A stretch of DNA of 7,927 nucleotides from an uncultured Arthrobacter sp. Its GTDB lineage: Bacteria; Actinomycetota; Actinomycetes; Actinomycetales; Micrococcaceae. This document shows positions 5,155 to 7,927 of this stretch, in pieces (positions within the stretch are counted from its first letter, which is position 1; every line of letters starts with the position of its first letter). The position numbers and the translations under genes were made by a program. The stretch covers positions 1-7,927 of the forward strand of contig CALMVY010000092.1 in assembly GCA_937873245.1 (NCBI GenBank), in the 5' to 3' direction. A model generated the notes under the pieces. The model saw only the letters and a program-made list of their open reading frames with translations, was not told the DNA's origin and ran no database searches.

Positions 5155-6507
5155 TTAGGCGAGGTGGCGCTGCTTGGTCTCCGGGGCGAAGAACGCCATC
5201 CACAGCACACTCAGCAGCACCAGCACACCGGCGATCGCGAACGACGTGGCCAGTCCCAGCTCGGGCCAGAGGAACGCCGCGAAGACCAACGGGCCGAATC
5301 CGGCACCGATCCGGGAAAACGTCGAGGCCCAGCCGAAGCCCGAGCCGCGCAGCTCCGTCGGATACAGCTCGGAGACATACGCGTAGAGCACCGGGATGGC
5401 CACCTGCACCACAAAGCCGAACACCAGCAGCCAGAACACGGCCGCCGTCGGGATGTCCACCACGATCGCGACGATCACCAGGGTCAGCGCGGACAGCGGG
5501 CCGGTGATCGCCAGGATCCACTTCCGGCCCACGCGCTCCACCAGCAGCGCGGCCACCAACACGCCGAGGAGCCCGACGGCGGCCATGGAGGCGGTGGTGA
5601 GGAAGGCCTTGTACTCCTCGAAGCCGGCGCCGATCAGGATCCGCGGCATCCACGTCAGCGACAGGTAGTAGACCAGCAGGATGGAAAAGAACAGCGACCA
5701 GGCCGCCGTCGTGATCTTCCAGTCGTACTGCCAGAGCAGGCGCAGCTGGGTCCAGGCGCTGCCGGCGGAGAGCCGCGGTGCGTCCTGCGCCTCGGGCAGG
5801 CTGTAGACGCGGGGCTCGGCCCCGGTGGCCGCGACGAGGTCGTCGATCACCTTGGCGGCCTCGTCCCGGCGGCCCTTGCGGATCAGGAACAGCGGGGATT
5901 CGGGGACGCTGCGGCGGACCCAGAACACCAGCAGCGCGGGCAGCACCATCACCAGCATGGTCAGCCGCCAGTCCCCGTACAGGGCCACGAGCCCGGCGGA
6001 CACGAAACCGCAGAGTGCTGCGCCGATCGGCCACCAGCCGTCCATCGCGGTGAGGACCTTGCCGCGCTGCTTGCGGGGCGTGAACTCGCCCACCAGCGCG
6101 TAGTCCACCGGGATGCAGCCGCCCAGGCCGAAGCCGGCCATAAAACGGAACGCCACGAACCAGAGGAAGTCGGGGGAGAACGCGCCCAGCACGGTGAAGA
6201 GCGAGAAGATCAGCAAGGTGGCGGTGAAGGCCTTTTTGCGCCCGATCGTGTCCGCGATGGTGCCCCAGACGAAGGCGCCCAGGGCCATGCCGATCAGGTT
6301 CGAGGCGCCGATCCAGGCGGCCTCGCCCGGGCTGAGGGACCAGTGCTTGGACAGCAGCGGGATCAGGATGCCGTTGAGGGTGACGTCCCAGGCGTCGAAC
6401 ATAAAGCCCAGGCCGCCGATCAGGAAGATCCGGCCCTGCACCTTCCAGCGCCAGGGCAGTTCCTGGACCACCTGTTCGCCGCTGGGCACAGTGGTGTACG
6501 TATTCAT
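5155..6507 (-). CDS. Major facilitator superfamily transporter (sugar/organic-acid porter type)
   Basis: This 450-residue protein has the layout of a twelve-helix MFS carrier with two six-helix halves and a cytoplasmic loop at about 208-262. Signature motifs are clear: GTIADTIGRKK (82-92) between helices 2 and 3, its repeat VERVGRKW (323-330) in the second half, PESPLFL (202-208) after helix 6, ELYPTELRGSG (380-390) and PETK (442-445) at the end. D38 and D41 in helix 1 (FDAWD) and the PES/PET motifs are typical of the sugar porter, NiaP/SV2 and aromatic-acid branches. The substrate cannot be read from sequence. The ATG at 6507 is fixed by AGGAGG 5 nt upstream. TAGAGT (6530-6525, minus) is a possible -10 box, although it lies very close to the ribosome site. 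The gene sits opposite in strand between purN and purH. Confidence 0.93.
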   Translation of the reverse strand: MNTYTTVPSGEQVVQELPWRWKVQGRIFLIGGLGFMFDAWDVTLNGILIPLLSKHWSLSPGEAAWIGASNLIGMALGAFVWGTIADTIGRKKAFTATLLIFSLFTVLGAFSPDFLWFVAFRFMAGFGLGGCIPVDYALVGEFTPRKQRGKVLTAMDGWWPIGAALCGFVSAGLVALYGDWRLTMLVMVLPALLVFWVRRSVPESPLFLIRKGRRDEAAKVIDDLVAATGAEPRVYSLPEAQDAPRLSAGSAWTQLRLLWQYDWKITTAAWSLFFSILLVYYLSLTWMPRILIGAGFEEYKAFLTTASMAAVGLLGVLVAALLVERVGRKWILAITGPLSALTLVIVAIVVDIPTAAVFWLLVFGFVVQVAIPVLYAYVSELYPTELRGSGFGWASTFSRIGAGFGPLVFAAFLWPELGLATSFAIAGVLVLLSVLWMAFFAPETKQRHLA

Positions 6508-6567
6508 CTCAGCCTCCTGGGAAAACTCTACGTGCCCGGGCCGGGCGTGCGGTGCGCTTCATACTCC

Positions 6568-6605
6568 GGCGCGCGGGGAAGCCCGGCGCGCCGACGCGAT
6601 AAACT
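6568..6605 (+). promoter_or_regulatory. GC-rich hairpin and candidate -10 box upstream of purH
   Basis: GGCGCGCGGG (6568-6577) can pair with 6582-6592 across a GAAG loop with one bulged G, a ten-pair stem. TAAACT at 6600-6605 matches TANNNT and would give a purH leader of about 45 nt. A second near-match, TATAAG at 6640-6645, is too close to the ribosome site. The hairpin might be an operator-like or structural element in the 150-bp divergent gap; no known purine-operator or ZTP-riboswitch pattern was recognised. Confidence 0.3.
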
Positions 6606-6657
6606 GGCCGCATCCCCACCACCCGCGGCCCCGCCGCGATATAAGACGGAGACTTTT

Positions 6658-7927
6658 GTGAGCTTCACGCAGCTTGACCGTGTATCCATCGACCGTGTTC
6701 CCATCCGCCGGGCCCTGATTTCGGTCTACGACAAGACCGGTCTGGAGGAGCTCGCGAGGGGCCTGCACGACGCCGGCGTCAAGATCGTCTCCACCGGCTC
6801 CACCGCCAAGAAAATCGCCGCCGCCGGCATCCCGGTGCAGGAAGTCGAGGAGGTCACCGGCTCCCCGGAAATGCTGGACGGCCGCGTCAAGACCCTCCAC
6901 CCGCGCGTCCACGGCGGCATCCTCGCCGACCGCCGCGTCCCCGCCCACATGGACACGCTCGCGTCGATGGACATCGAGCCGTTCGACCTCGTCGTCGTGA
7001 ACCTCTACCCGTTCGTGGAGACGGTGAAGTCCGGCGCCGCGCAGGACGACGTCGTCGAGCAGATCGACATCGGAGGCCCCGCGATGGTGCGCTCCGCTGC
7101 AAAAAACCACGCCGCCGTCGCGATCGTGGTGGACCCGTCGTCGTACGGTTCCGTGGTGGAGGCCGCCGCTTCCGGCGGCTTTGACCTGAAGACCCGACGC
7201 CGGCTCGCCGCCAAGGCCTTCGCGCACACCGCGACCTACGACACCGCCGTGGCCAGCTGGACCGCGAGCCAGTTCCTCGACGAGGACGGCGACGGCGTGA
7301 TCGACTGGCCCGCCTATGCCGGGCTGGCCCTGGAGCGCTCCGAGGTGCTCCGCTACGGCGAAAACCCGCACCAGCAGGCCGCCCTCTACGTGGACAAGGC
7401 CGCCCCGGCCGGCATCGCGCAGGCGGACCAGCTGCACGGCAAGGCCATGAGCTACAACAACTTCGTCGACGCCGACGCCGCCCTGCGCGCCGCGTTCGAC
7501 TTCGCCGAGCCGGCCGTCGCGATCATCAAGCACGCCAACCCCTGCGGCGTGGCCGTGGGTTCCGCCTCCGCCGCGGATCCCATCGCCGACGCGCACGCCA
7601 AGGCGCACGCCTGCGACCCCGTCTCCGCGTTCGGCGGCGTGATCGCGGCCAACCGCACGGTCACCGCCGGCATGGCCCGGACCGTCGCGGGCATCTTCAC
7701 CGAGGTCGTCATCGCGCCGGGCTTCGAGGACGAGGCCGTGGAAATCCTGTCCAAGAAGAAGAACATCCGCCTCCTGGCCCTGCCCGAGGGTTACGGCCGC
7801 TACCCCTCCGAAATCCGCCAGGTCTCCGGCGGCGTGCTGGTGCAGATGTCGGACCGGGTGGACGCCGACGGCGACAACCCCGCCAGCTGGACCCTCGCCG
7901 CGGGTGTTGCCGCCGACGCCGGCACCC
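6658..7927 (+). CDS. purH: Bifunctional AICAR formyltransferase / IMP cyclohydrolase, 3' end cut by window
   Basis: PurH catalyses the last two steps of IMP synthesis: formylation of AICAR with 10-formyltetrahydrofolate, then ring closure. The first 423 codons are present out of an expected 510-560; the frame is still open at the window edge. The N-terminal cyclohydrolase (MGS-like) domain shows ISVYDKTGLEEL (21-32), STGSTAKKI (45-53) and SPEMLDGRVKTLHPRVHGGI (69-88). The transformylase domain shows RYGENPHQQAALY (232-244), SYNNFVDADAALR (265-277), the catalytic Lys-His pair K291-H292 in IKHANPCG, and CDPVSAFGG (319-327). The start is GTG 6658, set by GGAG 6 nt upstream; the 17-residue lead before the domain looks ordinary. 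A long minus-strand frame across it is an antisense shadow. It diverges from the transporter gene with a 150-bp gap and must have its own promoter. Confidence 0.97.
   Translation, partial: MSFTQLDRVSIDRVPIRRALISVYDKTGLEELARGLHDAGVKIVSTGSTAKKIAAAGIPVQEVEEVTGSPEMLDGRVKTLHPRVHGGILADRRVPAHMDTLASMDIEPFDLVVVNLYPFVETVKSGAAQDDVVEQIDIGGPAMVRSAAKNHAAVAIVVDPSSYGSVVEAAASGGFDLKTRRRLAAKAFAHTATYDTAVASWTASQFLDEDGDGVIDWPAYAGLALERSEVLRYGENPHQQAALYVDKAAPAGIAQADQLHGKAMSYNNFVDADAALRAAFDFAEPAVAIIKHANPCGVAVGSASAADPIADAHAKAHACDPVSAFGGVIAANRTVTAGMARTVAGIFTEVVIAPGFEDEAVEILSKKKNIRLLALPEGYGRYPSEIRQVSGGVLVQMSDRVDADGDNPASWTLAAGVAADAGT

Noticed and set aside
4458..5210. Long minus-strand frame continuing upstream of the small membrane gene across purN
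   Set aside because: It is antisense to purN, whose catalytic residues are intact; high GC keeps the opposite frame open.
4676..6034. 452-codon minus-strand frame across the transporter and purN
   Set aside because: It is shifted against the transporter, which has all MFS motifs in another frame, and it crosses the palindrome and the antisense of purN.
6508..6657. ZTP (pfl) riboswitch upstream of purH
   Set aside because: Such riboswitches can precede purH, but I could not find the conserved blocks on the plus strand.
6559..7608. 349-codon minus-strand frame opposite purH
   Set aside because: It is an antisense shadow of purH: Gly/Val/His-rich translation without a recognisable domain.

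Overview
The window is high-GC DNA with a codon pattern typical of an actinobacterium. Gene content and order suggest an Arthrobacter/Pseudarthrobacter-type member of the Micrococcaceae. The best evidence is the block perM-like (DUF6350) / purN / purH, the same order as Rv0955-Rv0956-Rv0957 in Mycobacterium tuberculosis. The genus is an inference from sequence style and family recall, not a search result.

Left part (1-2001), accessory in character. Bases 1-309 hold no gene I can support, only a hairpin-forming repeat pair at the right edge. An HNH endonuclease with an N-terminal domain resembling the PUA/EVE-like modules of modification-dependent restriction enzymes is on the minus strand (310-1188). 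A 64-residue single-pass membrane protein diverges from it (1244-1438). Bases 1439-2001 carry no convincing gene. They contain further copies of the same 20-bp palindromic unit, a GC-rich array with 20-bp periodicity, and a hairpin that fits an intrinsic terminator for the next minus-strand gene. The 20-bp units therefore lie on both sides of the endonuclease/small-protein pair.

Middle part (2002-5069). A four-helix DUF4383-type membrane protein (minus) and the PerM-like polytopic membrane protein (plus) diverge from an AT-rich promoter island at about 2503-2512. PerM converges with a small three-helix membrane protein (minus, 4017-4457). A 15-bp tandem duplication covers the end and stop codon of that small gene. 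The small gene and purN diverge from only 39 bp. Each has a TANNNT -10 box 6-7 nt before its ATG, so both transcripts may be leaderless. PurN (GAR formyltransferase) has all its catalytic residues.

Right part (5070-7927). purN converges on a minus-strand major facilitator transporter, with a 26-bp perfect inverted repeat in the gap. purH (bifunctional AICAR formyltransferase/IMP cyclohydrolase) diverges from the transporter and runs off the window end after 423 codons. PurN and PurH perform the two folate-dependent formyl transfers of de novo purine synthesis. Here the transporter separates them, so purH needs its own promoter. The other genes are membrane proteins with no evident link to purine synthesis; conserved synteny is the only tie for PerM. 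No tRNA, rRNA, CRISPR array or transposase gene was found.
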